Below are positions 13,288 through 24,990 of a DNA stretch of 64,000 nt, piece by piece. The notes beneath the pieces are model-generated. The model was not told the origin of the DNA. It was given only the letters and a program-made list of their open reading frames with translations, and ran no database searches. A program made the translations under genes and the position numbers. Origin of the DNA: Tachypleus tridentatus (lineage: Eukaryota > Arthropoda > Merostomata > Xiphosura > Limulidae); the NCBI RefSeq assembly GCF_004210375.1, contig NC_134830.1, positions 169,577,874 to 169,641,873 of the forward strand, read 5' to 3'. Each line of letters opens with the position of its first letter. The first letter of the stretch is position 1.

Positions 13288-15264
13288 TGTAGAATAATTA
13301 TATTTGAGTTGTGATGGAGTTGCTTAAAGTTAATGGTAATTTATTACATAAAAAATACACACACCCACCCCCCAAAAACAGGAAATATCAATACCAGTCT
13401 CTACACTGATGAAATAAAGCATGATTTTATCTTAGTAATAAATATTGTAAACATTTTATTTCAATACTAAACATGCAGAAAGTAACCCTAACCCCACAAA
13501 GCAGAATTTGAAACATTGTTTAAAAGACTGTGTGAAATTCTTCATATATTGTTTAGTTCTTCAAGGAACATTTAATCTAGAATAATGCATGAATCAAACC
13601 ACTAGTACGACGTACTTTTCTCTTTCTTCAATATTACTTTTAACAACAGTTGTTTAGAAAGGTTTTCTTATTAACCATTATTATTCCAAAGATTATAACA
13701 ATTATTTTGTATTTGTAACTTAAGTTCATGGATTTAAAACTACATTAAGCCTCTTGAGCTGGCCACACTTTGTGAGACAGTTGGTCCCTCGCTCCGAAAA
13801 AGTTAAAAATGAAAATTATAAATTTACTTCATATTTCAGAAATTAATCAATGACCTTATATGCTACCTTAAGATGCTGCCCTCTACTACTACTTTTGGTA
13901 CTTCATTCCATAAACAAAATTATAAAATTAAAAATAGTCTTAACTGGAATCTAACCTATGTTTTCCAAATCTTAAGGGACCTCCTCTCATCCTATTGTTT
14001 TTCAGAGAACAACAAAAATATTTTTGGCCTGTACACTACAGCTTTATGCAGATAATTCTGTTAACTTCTAATAATGTTACCTCTTTCCCTTCTTTTATCA
14101 CCAGAAATCCATTAATATGCATAGCACTAATAACATTACTATATTTAATCAGCAATTTCTCACTTGTGTTTAGTATCCTTCACAAAATGTTCTGTTCTCC
14201 ATTTATAATGTGAAACACCAATCATTTATAACACTTTTTAAACTGTACATAATCAACTATATCAATTCTTAACAACATTTGAAATTGATATAATAAAGAT
14301 GCACCAGTCTCATCCATAATAATGAAGCATATGTTAAAAATTAAATGTAAAAACAGAACTTTTTCTTATGATAAAAACATGTATTACACTATTCAGTTGC
14401 ATAATAATGTTCAACTTGACTCAATAAATTCATTAGAAGATGGTTAAAACAAACTACAGCATATAATACAGTAAGAGTATCAGCCATTCCACACCTGATC
14501 ATACATTATTTAATGGTCCACACCTTAGAATAGTAGAAAAACTTCAAGATATTAGAATCAGTATGCTGTATTCTGATATTTATTTTAAGAATTTACTAAA
14601 GTGTTTTAATACTAGTGGACTCAAAATACTTTAATATAATATACAATATTCAGTCCCTAAAGCAAGAGCACATATAAAGCCTGAAACTTTAAACTGAATT
14701 AGTGTATCTTAACACATACATATATAACTTCATTATGGAACAAGCTATCATTAAATTCATGCAATTCCATTACAAGTCATATGTTAAAAAGGAAAATGGT
14801 GTGTGTGTGTGTAATAAGGTATTCATTTCATAGTTATTATAACTTACAGCAATACAAAAATATGTTGTTGTAGTTTCTTACAGTCAGTCACTTAAGATGA
14901 CACTAGGAATAAATGCCAAAACACAAAACAATGGTAGATATATTTAACAGGGTTTAACACTGAGATAACCATGCCATTAATATTGTACTTGACAAGTCAT
15001 ATTGAAAACTTGAGCAATTTTTAGATCTTAAATTGCAATTAAAAAAAAACTTCATAACTAAAAATTGATTCAATACAATGAGATATTAGATTACAAAGAT
15101 TTAAGATAAATTTTCATGTAATCAGAAATCTGCAAGAGTCTGAGAAAAACTGTTGTTTTTCCTCTACAATATGGAACTTTCCTTGATATTAGTCCCACCA
15201 GTACCAATACAATTCTGGTACTTTGATCTTCATGCCCAACTATCCCAACTGTACATTTTCATAC

Positions 15265-15480
15265 AAAAGTACACAAAGGGCTACTTGTGGACATTTTTTA
15301 CTAACAGACCAGAAGGAAGGTAGCCAATCAACAGCACTCATCACCACCTATTCAAGTTTGGCTGAGCAATTAATTTTTACATTCATTATTACAGCATGCC
15401 ATGGTCTCATAGAGGAAAGTTACAACAATAAACCCTCATATTTTCAGTCCAAGCATGCTAAACACTAGATCTCCAGTAGT
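15265..15480 (-). mobile_element. Old, strongly diverged SINE of the tRNA-Thr-type group
   Basis: Several blocks follow the order of the SINE body on the minus strand: GGGCTACTTGTG, GAAGGAAGGTAGCCAATCAA, CATCACCACC and AAGCATGCTAA. They are separated by diverged sequence. Ends and duplications are not visible. Confidence 0.45.
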
Positions 15481-16483
15481 CCTAAACGTCAAACCTTGAA
15501 CAGAATTATATACTATGATTACTGTACTTCGATCCAGGACAATATCTCACCTCCATGATCATTGATTCTCACTTTAAAACTAGCTTTTGACATTCCATTC
15601 CTATTCATAAATGGAAAGCTTTACAAAAATTTGGTACTTTGTTGCAAAAATTTGCCATTACTTTAATAAAGCATAAGATGCATCCTTTGTGAGAAATTAT
15701 AAAACTTGAACACATTAATTAAATGGAGTCAACCACCAAAATTTCTCTAACTTTTATAAATTTTCAAGAAGTTTTTTTGAACAATGTTACAATTGTGGGC
15801 AAATGCTCTAAGATTTTCTTTACATGAATGGAATAATATTTTTTGTGTTCAGATGAAGTTTTTTCATGTCTTTTATATTTTCCAATCATTTTTAAAATTA
15901 TTAGTATCTTGTATTTGACTAAAAAATGTATTAGACAATTATTTTAAAGAAATAGAACCATTTTATTCTAATGACATGCCAAGTTTATGCAACAATGTGT
16001 AATTTCTCACCTTGAAAAACACAAGCTATAATTACCCAAACTACCCACCTGATTAGATTCTCACTTAAAAATAAAAAAATATTTAAGTAATCTTCCTGAC
16101 ATAATTCTCACTTTGAAACAAACAAATGTACAATTGCAAACAAAGAAACTTTCAAGTTGTACTTTAAAGAAAAGTAATAAAAATAATAAAAAGGTAGACT
16201 ATAAAAATAATTGGACATTGTCCTTTTTTTATAAAACCTGTTAAGACATTGTCCATATTCCATTGTATTCATTTATCTTAAATCCAGTACAGGAATGAAG
16301 GTGTGAGGCTATTGACACTTCTGGCAATGCCAGCTTTCATCAACTGTATATTATCACTTTTAGTTATTTTTTTGCATTTTCTATCTGATAATATAAAACA
16401 AATTTTACCAATTTTAATTACATTTAAATATTATTAATTCTTGTTAAGAATGTCAGAATGCAAACAAAAAGTTAGAAAAAATA

Positions 16484-16600
16484 TGTTTGTTTGGAATTAA
16501 GCTACACAATTGGCTATCTGTGTTCTGTTCACCACAGGTATCAAAACCCAGTTTCTTGCAGTGTGCATCTACAGACACACACTTGTGTCACTGGAGAGCA
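16484..16600 (-). mobile_element. tRNA-derived SINE, variant of the second family, fragment
   Basis: Plus-strand GTTTGTTTGGAATTAAGC, GGCTATCTGTG and CACCACAGGTATCAAAACCC are the reverse complement of a SINE whose B-box region reads GGGTTT(C/T)GATACC. The copy at 33200-33295 is a plus-strand relative with TTTCGATACACGTG. Confidence 0.6.
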
Positions 16601-17533
16601 GTAGAAAATGAGCTCTCAGAAGTAAAAGTACTTCCATACCCATTTAAGAAGTCTTACACCTTAAGTTAACTTTCAAGCATATTTTATCATTAAAGGTACA
16701 AAAGGGAAATCCCTAGAACAAAATTCAGGGGAAAACCAAGCTATTAAAAACATTAATTATTCAGCCTGTACTTAATTTTAGTAAACATTTTCCCATTAGC
16801 TAATTTACTTCTCTCTTAAATGTAATTAAATATAATAGTTAATTTTTTAGAGACATCAATGACTATCAATTATGTGTAAAAACTTTAATCATACTATTCC
16901 AAAACTTTTATACTTACAAGTGACAAAAGAGAAAGACAAATCAAGTCTATTAATTATATAGCTATTTCATCACATTGTGTTACAATATCAGAGCACTCTG
17001 TTTAAAATACACTTCTGTTACTTATTCACTCATATTCTTCTTTACTGTCATTCAAAATATTCAAAGGGAATAATCACCACATATATACAAGTACATTACA
17101 AAAATTAAGGAGAAATAGGAAGTCTAAATCAATAATAAATACACTTAAATAAAAAAACTGAACTGGTCTGTACCTTTCATATATCTGTGCAGATTATCTT
17201 CAAATATTGGATTTTAATTCAGTTTAACAAAATGAAAATAATAAATGCATTTTCATGTGTTTTTTTTTTGAATAACTAAAAACATTTGGTTTGATATTTC
17301 AATGTTTGAAAATTATATTGCCCCAAACTCCTAGGGTAAGAAAAAATTTTGGATAAGCATACACAAAAACAGCTTATACGTTCAAGTTTGACACACAAAA
17401 AAATATTCAATATCCTAGAGTTATAGCGAGCATTTATTTTTATTATAGATATAATCAGCTGTATTTCCACCCTCGGGAACTTCCAGCACTTTCAGTACTG
17501 CACTTGTATGCACTGTTTCTCATGCTATAAGAG

Positions 17534-17680
17534 ATCATGCACTAAAGTAAAAATGTCATGTATTCTAAATGCAGCTGGTATGGGTATTAAAACTTTAATT
17601 AAAAAATAATAATTTTAAGTTTTAATACCCATACCAGCTGTCCTTAGAATACACTTGTACTTTAAGTGGGTGTCATGAAT
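17534..17680. repeat. Symmetric foldback element with 24-bp perfect inner arms
   Basis: The inner arms 17572-17595 and 17617-17640 (starting CAGCTGGTATGGGTATTAAA) are perfect inverted repeats around a 21-base AT-rich loop. The pairing resumes outward with GTATTCTAA / TTAGAATAC (17560-17568 and 17644-17652) and continues weakly to about 17534 and 17680. The CTGGTATGGGTATTAA core is shared with the arms of the foldback copies at 48.1 kb and 61.4 kb. I see no target-site duplication at this copy. Confidence 0.75.
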
Positions 17681-17769
17681 TATGTGGTTATAGTTTACTG
17701 CAACATATTGAATATCAAGTGCTCAGATTTTTCATAGGTGAAAAATGACATGATAGCCATCTAATATTG

Positions 17770-17862
17770 ATTCACCTGGTGCTGTAAATCATCTTGACAA
17801 CGTACAAAAAGAAAAATATGTTGAGAAACTGAACAGTCGTTGAAGTTTGGATCCACATATTT
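17770..17862. repeat. Dispersed repeat, copy A (pair with 20165-20260)
   Basis: The blocks GCTGTAAATCATCTTGACAA, TTGAGAAACTGAACAGT and TTTGGATCCACATATTT occur here in the same order and orientation as in the second copy 2.4 kb to the right. The family is unknown. Confidence 0.75.
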
Positions 17863-20164
17863 TGGCAAAAGTGGTGTTTATGCCTTACTTTTGTTAAATA
17901 CGGGTTTGTCAAAAACTGTATTGATATGGATGTGTGGCATCAAATATGGCACTACTGAATAAAGCAGGATGTCTTATGTCATCACTTGAAAGAACTCTGG
18001 TGGTAGAAGTTGTTCTATGATATGCTAGATATATCAAAAAGCTATACAACTATGTTAACAGAGAGATTCATTAGGCTAAACCTACCAGTTGAGATTAGAG
18101 CCTGGAGTTTATTGCTGTTGATTCCCTGTTGGATTCCAAACTTTGTGAGGTAAAGTGACAACAGTTAGAACTTTTATACTATTTAACCAACTGATATTAT
18201 TTTGTTTGACCTCTCTTCAAGTTATTTAAGAACTATATGGCAAACATAATTAATTCAAAACACAAATTTTATAATTAACATCTCTCTTCTATCATGAAGA
18301 ATAATATAGAAATATGGTTGCAAATAACCTGTAAAGCATTTTATTAAAAGTAAAATGTTACATCATCTAGCAAGGGCAAGTTAAACAGTGTTCTTAACAC
18401 AATAATATCAAAACAGACATTCTAGCTCTATCCTTATTCATTCACTAATAATTTTCAAATCTTTTGAGATGGTTATAATTTTAAAAAGGTGTATATTACA
18501 AAATAACTTAATATTTTTTGAATTTTTATGTTTTGGTTTTAAATTAAGGATATTTGAATAATATCCAATATGTTAGGTTTTACTCTGAATATGTACTTGT
18601 TTCTCTAATAAATAAAATGTCTTGATTTTGACCATTCTCTTCCTTGGGTTCATTACAACAGGTGCAGTTGCAGAATAGCTATAGATAACACTTACAGCTC
18701 TGACATTCTCCTGAGTACTTATTGTGAACATGAAAACAATACTTCATTATCTGGAACAGTGTACCCAATATTATAAAAACACGTGACTGCTAAGTGAATG
18801 AATCTTTCATTTTTTACAAATGTTTAACAATGCTAAAACAACAGTAATATAAACCACAACAGTACATTTGTTATTAAATACTGAAGTACACTAATTCTTG
18901 TTTATGAATTGACAACCATTAAATAAAGACTTAAGATAGAATGAAAATGTAAAGAACTACATTAAGTGACATACTAGTTAGAAATTATATCAGTACTAGA
19001 AGTTACAGCTGTACTTCAACTAGAATGTGTTTTATTAGTACCATAAAAGAATACTTTTAATGTACTATGACACAAAGAACATATTTATCTTTTATTATAA
19101 GGCAAGCACTCTAAAAGTCACTGAAATCACTGAGCAGAAAACTGGACAGTTCAAAGAATGGTACATTTTTATTTCCAGTTTAACTTTTTAGACATACTAA
19201 AAACCTGATCACGGATGTAATGATTGAGAATTTTCTTTCCTCTAACTTTAGATTTTTTTTTACAAAATACCGACTTTGATGGCATGATAAAACTGTAAAA
19301 TTCTGATCCTAAAAATTACTTACAATTAATTTCAGTAAAAAAAATCTCAAATTTATATCACTGAAGAAACAAAATGTGCAAATGTATTTATCTTCAGTTT
19401 ATTAAAAAGTAATTTTGAAAGCTCTGTGTAAATATATTATTATATATGAAGATTATCTCTATAAACAGTGATTATTCTTAGTTTTTGGTATTGTACTAGA
19501 CTTGTCCAAACCAACGCTTGAGAAAATCAAACTTCTAATCAATCAATTCATATTGTTATTCAAACTTGTCTGTACTGATTCATAGCATAGTTCTCAATTT
19601 TTAAAGGACCTAGTAATGAAACATTCACAAGTTTTGAATTAACCAGAAATTAAACAGCAGTCATGTATAATACACTTTTCAATATTGCAATTTCTGATTT
19701 CAAATTAACTAATCCAAGAAGGCTTTAAAAAAAGTTTCATATATTTATATTTCTCTTGGACTTGAGTGAAAACTTGACAATTCAGTGACAAACACATTGT
19801 CTCCACTTATTAATTATATGAGCAGGCTCCACAAAAAAAAAACATTGTATGGGCTTAATGACAAACATTACTATGTTTTGTAAATTTTTCTGCAAAAGAA
19901 AGACATTTCCTATATTTAATTACTTAGAATACTATGAATTTTATACTGATATAAAAAAAACTGAACTAATGTGTTTAAGTACACAGAAATCAAAGATTAA
20001 TAAAAGGAGTATTAAATATTTTAAGCTATATTTTGAGGCAGCAAATATCTGGTTATAAAGGAAAGGTGTGAATTAACATTTATCATTCTTAATGTTCAAT
20101 CTTACTTATCCTATGGGATGGTTATGATCTCATATTTTCTCTTTAGAATAGAATGGTGAAAGTT

Positions 20165-20260
20165 GATTAACCTGGGGCTGTAAATCATCTTGACAATGTG
20201 AAAAACAATAAAAATACATTGAGAAACTGAACAGTTATTGAATTTTGGATCCACATATTT
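20165..20260. repeat. Dispersed repeat, copy B (pair with 17770-17862)
   Basis: Same unit as copy A, with scattered substitutions and a short indel in the A-rich middle. No terminal repeats or coding motif are recognised. It could be two remnants of one transposon family or an old segmental duplication. Confidence 0.75.
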
Positions 20261-21571
20261 CAACACTGGATCAACAGGATAAAGAGGTCTCATTAATCAC
20301 CAACAATTATTTTTCTAGTTAAAAGGTTAATTACAAAACAAAGTAGTCACTTTAAAAGAACAATCTACATCAAAAACAGTGAACATTATATAACAAAGCA
20401 CTTTAAAAGAATAACTTAATAAAAAAAATGAGTGTTTAACAGAATGGCACTTTAAAAAAACCTACTGAAAAAACAATAATTACAACATATGTGAGGATAT
20501 AAAACTGTAGTAGACCAACTTTCAATATTTATTCTCAATTTCTACAAATAGCATCAATAAATAACAAAACAGCCCACTCTTCTAACATCCCATATTGTCA
20601 TTATACAAAACTATGTTTCCTGTATTCAACACCTCTCGTAGCCTGTAAACCTCACCGCAGCTTAGTACCACAGTTGAAGTTTGTACACAAAAGAATTTTA
20701 AGTCAAAGAGTTCAATCATTTTGCTCTCTCTTCAACACAAGTAAACAGTTATACTGCTTAATCAATATGGAGGATCTTTTGTGCTAGTGTACAACACACA
20801 TTGGTTTTCTACAGTTACATATCTCCAAATAAACAGCAAGTATGTCAGGTAACTAATGTTTCACAATAAATTATACTGTTTTACAACTATTGCCCTCATA
20901 TAACTTTTTAATAAAGTGTCTTGATGCTTCTTCCTGCTGTCTGGCAATACCTCAATAAAGGCCTCCAATTTCATTTTGCTGTATTCTTAATATGATTGCA
21001 TAAGAGAACACAATATTAAAGATTCATAAAAAACACAGGTTAGGCTCCAGATAAAAGTTTTATTTTTATAACAGCAACAGTGACTGCCTTATGTCCATTG
21101 ACTGATATGGTTTCAGAATAAGATATCATTAGCAACAGTGGATGCCAAAACTTTTACAAGAATTTGAAAGCGGGATCAAGTATTTCCGGAAAAGTAAAAG
21201 CACTTGGATAAATAAGAATAACCATTCTCTCAATCCATTTTACAAAAAATAAAATAAAAAAAATCAATTTTAGTTTAATAATAAGTCTTACTCGAATTGT
21301 TGCAACAAATATATGCATTTGGTAATTCTTATGACACTTTAAATAAAACTGTCAGAAATACAGATAATAAAAAAATGTTTACCTTTGATAATTTTCCCGG
21401 TTTAATTTAACACGAAATGTAACTTTGGTTAGCAATGTACTACTACACAGTCTTCAACAATTCCCCCTTCAGCTGATTATCAGCGTCCTCTAAATATTTT
21501 AAAATATTTGTTTTAATCGTTATTAAATAACGTCTAAAGCAAATATTAAACTCAAGTTAAAAATGCAAAAT

Positions 21572-21819
21572 TGGTCAGGTGGGTTAAGGCGTTTGACTCG
21601 TAATCCGAGGGTCACGGGTTCGAATCCCGGTCGCACCAAACATGCTCGTCCTTTTAGCCGTAGGAGCGTTATAAAGTAACAGTCAATCCCACTATTCGTT
21701 GGTAAAAGAGTAGCTCAAGAGTTGGCGGTGGGTGGTGATGACTAGCTGCCTTCCCTCTAGTCTTACACTGCTAAATTAGGGACGGCTAGTAGATAGAGTA
21801 GCCCGAAATTCAAAACAAC
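21572..21819 (+). mobile_element. SINE, tRNA-Thr-type, nearly full length
   Basis: The head retains GGTGGGTTAAGGC, GACTCGTAATC (anticodon-loop region with CGT) and GGGTTCGAATCCC. The canonical body follows, with CACTATTCGTTGGTAAAAG and GACTAGCTGCCTTCCCTCTA. The outermost 5' bases and the tail are slightly degraded, and the sequence before the AAAC tail carries a small rearrangement. Confidence 0.9.
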
Positions 21820-22297
21820 TTTAGAATATTTAATTATGTGATAGTGAATCGACTAGAAGCTAACCCTCGTTACACAGGAATAAAACAATAATCGCCAATT
21901 TCGAGTCTTGGATTTTCTGAAAACTGTTTACTTAATAAGAATTAAATGGATTCAACAATGAAATCTTTCAAACTTTGGCATAATAAAAAAACACAGTAAA
22001 TAACTGTTGTGCTAATATCTGTAAATTGTTTGGTTTTTTAAACGGGTTAAAAAAACCAGTTGCCACAGACGAAAGTAGTTATAGTTTTCGTCATGTTCAA
22101 TTAATAATCAGGATTATGGGTATTTGACTAATATTTTCTAGCATATAGATACTTTATTACAAATTTTATTTAAACCTCAGAGATTATTGCATCATTGTAT
22201 ATTTATGTATATTAATATTTTTTAAAATATTTCTTTGCTGGTTTATTTTGGCTTCTCAATAAATCAGTAGAAAATCTTCAAACTTACTATATAAAAT

Positions 22298-22362
22298 TGT
22301 GGGTTCGATTCCCTGTGGTAGATTGAGTAAAAATAACCCGCTGTGTAGCACACTAAGAAAAC
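22298..22362 (+). mobile_element. Fragment of the second tRNA-derived SINE family
   Basis: GGGTTCGATTCCCTGTGGTAG followed by TAACCCGCTGTG and TAAGAAAACA matches the B-box-to-tail part of the copy at 36475-36586. The head is missing. Confidence 0.55.
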
Positions 22363-23890
22363 AGCTACTGTAAATGTCGATTTTCACGCAAAGTCAAACG
22401 ATGACAACCTACGCTAGTCGTCTCAAATTTTGAAATGAAAAATTAGAGAACAAGTTGTTAGTTAGTTTTCAATTATTCTAATAAAATAGTAGGTACCACT
22501 TTCACTCTTATAATGCATACAAGATGTAAAATGGGAAGCGGTTTCTTTCTTCTTTCTTGTTATGGAGTGTCATAATTAAGCTCAACAAAAGAACTTGAGA
22601 TCCACAACTCGGCACATTAACAACTAGGTTGCGGTCAGTCTCTTAGATGAAATATTTATCGACCAGAAATGATAGAAATTTATACATAATGGAAACATGG
22701 TATTGATATCTATTTTTGTTATTTGCGTTGTAATCACTAACACATTCTGCTTGATTCAAATTTATCCTACACAGAAATATACAGATTATAAACAATAATT
22801 CTATTTATCTATTCCTTTAAACAGTTTTTTGTGTGAATAAACATTTATACATTAACCATATCGCTTCAGGTCACGGGTCAAATGTTATGTCATCATGTTT
22901 GTTGACTTGCATTCAAAATTTTATTGAACTACTATTTTACGATTTTTATGTCAGTAAGTTTAATTTCAAGATGTATACAACAATACAACTTTTAGTATTA
23001 TACGTTATTCAATTTCTTAATTTAAAATTAAATATTACAAAAATAGTTAAACGTCGATATTAATGTGTCACGTGTCATGTTGAATGCAAAAGTGGTTAAA
23101 TTTAGATATTTGTGATGTTAAAACACAAAGTGTACAGTTGTGTACGAATTAAGAACTCAAACCAATGATACTTAAAAGCTAAAATATAAAATAAGAATCT
23201 CTCCATTTCTTTTTGTTAAGATATCATTACATACTGAATCAAACACAGTAACCCATCTCACCTCTTTCATTTGTGGAAACAGTCCCTTATATAAAATTAC
23301 TTATTCATGTGACATGTGAATTACCAATCAAAAGCTCAAAATGGTATTTTCATGTATTAAGACACCATTTAGTTCTTTCGAAACAATATTTCAAGGAGAT
23401 AATTTCTGCTTTCAGTCTACTAGAAATTTCGTATGTTTTTAAAGACCCGAAATACAGTTACTAAACTTCATAAATCATAGTGAAATTGAATGGTATCATA
23501 ATAGTAATTCGTTATTTTTTTATTATTCATTGTATATAAAAACATTAAAAATTATTTCGTTTCATATCCTCTACGTGCGGAATTTCTTAACGCTTAGAAA
23601 GCTACGAGAAGAATCAGAAACCAAGTGCAAATGTCACAACAATAAAATATAACTTTTTGCTTTCCTTCTTCATTTACTGTTCTATATTTTAAGAAAATAA
23701 GTTTAAGTCTTGTTTATAAATAATAATAATATATATACATGTATAATTTATGATGATTGAAATGAGCTTGTATTTTACAAAATACTAGTTCACTCAAACA
23801 CAGACAATACATATCCCTTTGTAAAGAATAAAGGCCAGTTTTATATTGCTGGATATCATAGCATTGGTGCACGTGTTTTGATTCATTGTA

Positions 23891-24188
23891 ATTCCTGTGT
23901 TGGCCCGGCATGACCAAGCGTGTTAAGGCGTGTGACTCGTAATCTGAGGGTCGCGGGTTCGCATCCCCATCGCGCCAAACATGCTCCCCTTCCAGCCGTG
24001 AGGGCGTTGCAATGTGACAGTCAATCCCACTATTCGTTGGTAAAAGAGTGGCCCAAAAGTTAGCGGTGGGTGGTGATGACTAGCTGCCTTCCCTCTTGTC
24101 TTACACTGCTAAATTAAGGACGGCTAGCACAGATATCCCTCGAGTAGCTTTGTGCGAAATTCAAAAACAAACAAACCATTCCTGTGTT
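23891..24188 (+). mobile_element. SINE, tRNA-Thr-type, full length with 11-bp TSD
   Basis: The copy runs from GGCCCGGCATGACCAAGCG at 23902 to an ACAAACAAAC tail ending near 24177. The direct repeat ATTCCTGTGTT flanks it at 23891-23901 and 24178-24188. It keeps the B box GGTTCGCATCC and the full body. Confidence 0.92.
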
Positions 24189-24800
24189 AGACAGACACGA
24201 TTGAAAGGTAAATATAATATATATATAATGTTAAGAGATTTAAGTTATTATGTATAAACTTAATATGTTTTCAGATTATAATTTGTAGTCATTATGGAAC
24301 AACAAAAGCATAATTTATATTTGTTTCCCAATTTGTATGGTGGTTACGAGGTCGTTCAAATGGACAGATTCCCTTTAGTTAGGGTAAAGAAAATATCAAA
24401 CAAAGTACAAAGCTTTATTGGAAACAAACGTCTGAAATGTGCTTAGAAGATTTAAGAGATTATATAAATAAGATTTGAGATTCTTGGGACGAAGAATACT
24501 TTTTAATCATGGCATGAAAATCATTTCGCATTCAGACCAGCAACAGACTTGATATTTTCACAAATATATCTTTAGTAATATTACTTCATTAAAAAATCTG
24601 AATATTTAATTAGAAACAATTTTTGAATTATTACTCAAAATCTATCAAAATTTGAGAAGATACAAGTATTGCATAAAAAGTTATAGCATAAATACTTAAC
24701 GCGTGCAAATGTGTATACGAACTTGTGTTTATTTAACAATTTAGCATTAATTAATTAAATGAGTAGATGGCAGCACGTCTTGAACGAACGTTTTCAGGTT

Positions 24801-24829
24801 CTTTCCTGTTGGTCTTTAGAGTTGATAAG
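24801..24829 (+). promoter_or_regulatory. RPL10: Candidate TOP-type leader exon of RPL10
   Basis: CTTTCCTGTTGGTCTTT begins at 24801 and resembles a 5' terminal oligopyrimidine tract, as known for ribosomal protein mRNAs. It is followed by GATAAG and a GTGATG donor-like sequence at 24830. The ATG exon has an acceptor at 24979 (CTGTTACAG), so a short leader exon ending here is plausible. The transcription start itself is inferred, not seen. Confidence 0.45.
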
Positions 24830-24990
24830 GTGATGTGTTTAATGCTGAAGAAATAATCTAAAATAATCTATTTTATTTTATTACATTTTAAAGGAATTTT
24901 CAGTTTCAATTTTCGTTTACATTTCTGATTTTTTACTCCATTAATTTTTTTCATATTTAAATATCGTTTTCTGTTACAGGTTACATAAAA

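Larger units (their letters stand above)
11878..21571. other. Long AT-rich intergenic region between TRAPPC10 and RPL10
   Basis: No host exon is recognised in nearly 10 kb. Apart from the SINE pieces, the foldback element and the dispersed repeat pair listed separately, the sequence is AT-rich with short microsatellite runs, such as (GT)n near 14797-14812. Open frames of 60-80 codons here show no motif. Confidence 0.4.

Noticed and set aside
21572-21640. tRNA-Thr gene
   Set aside because: The head has A and B boxes and a CGT anticodon position. However, it continues directly into the conserved SINE body and tail, and the same head occurs many times in the window. It is a SINE promoter, not a functional tRNA gene.
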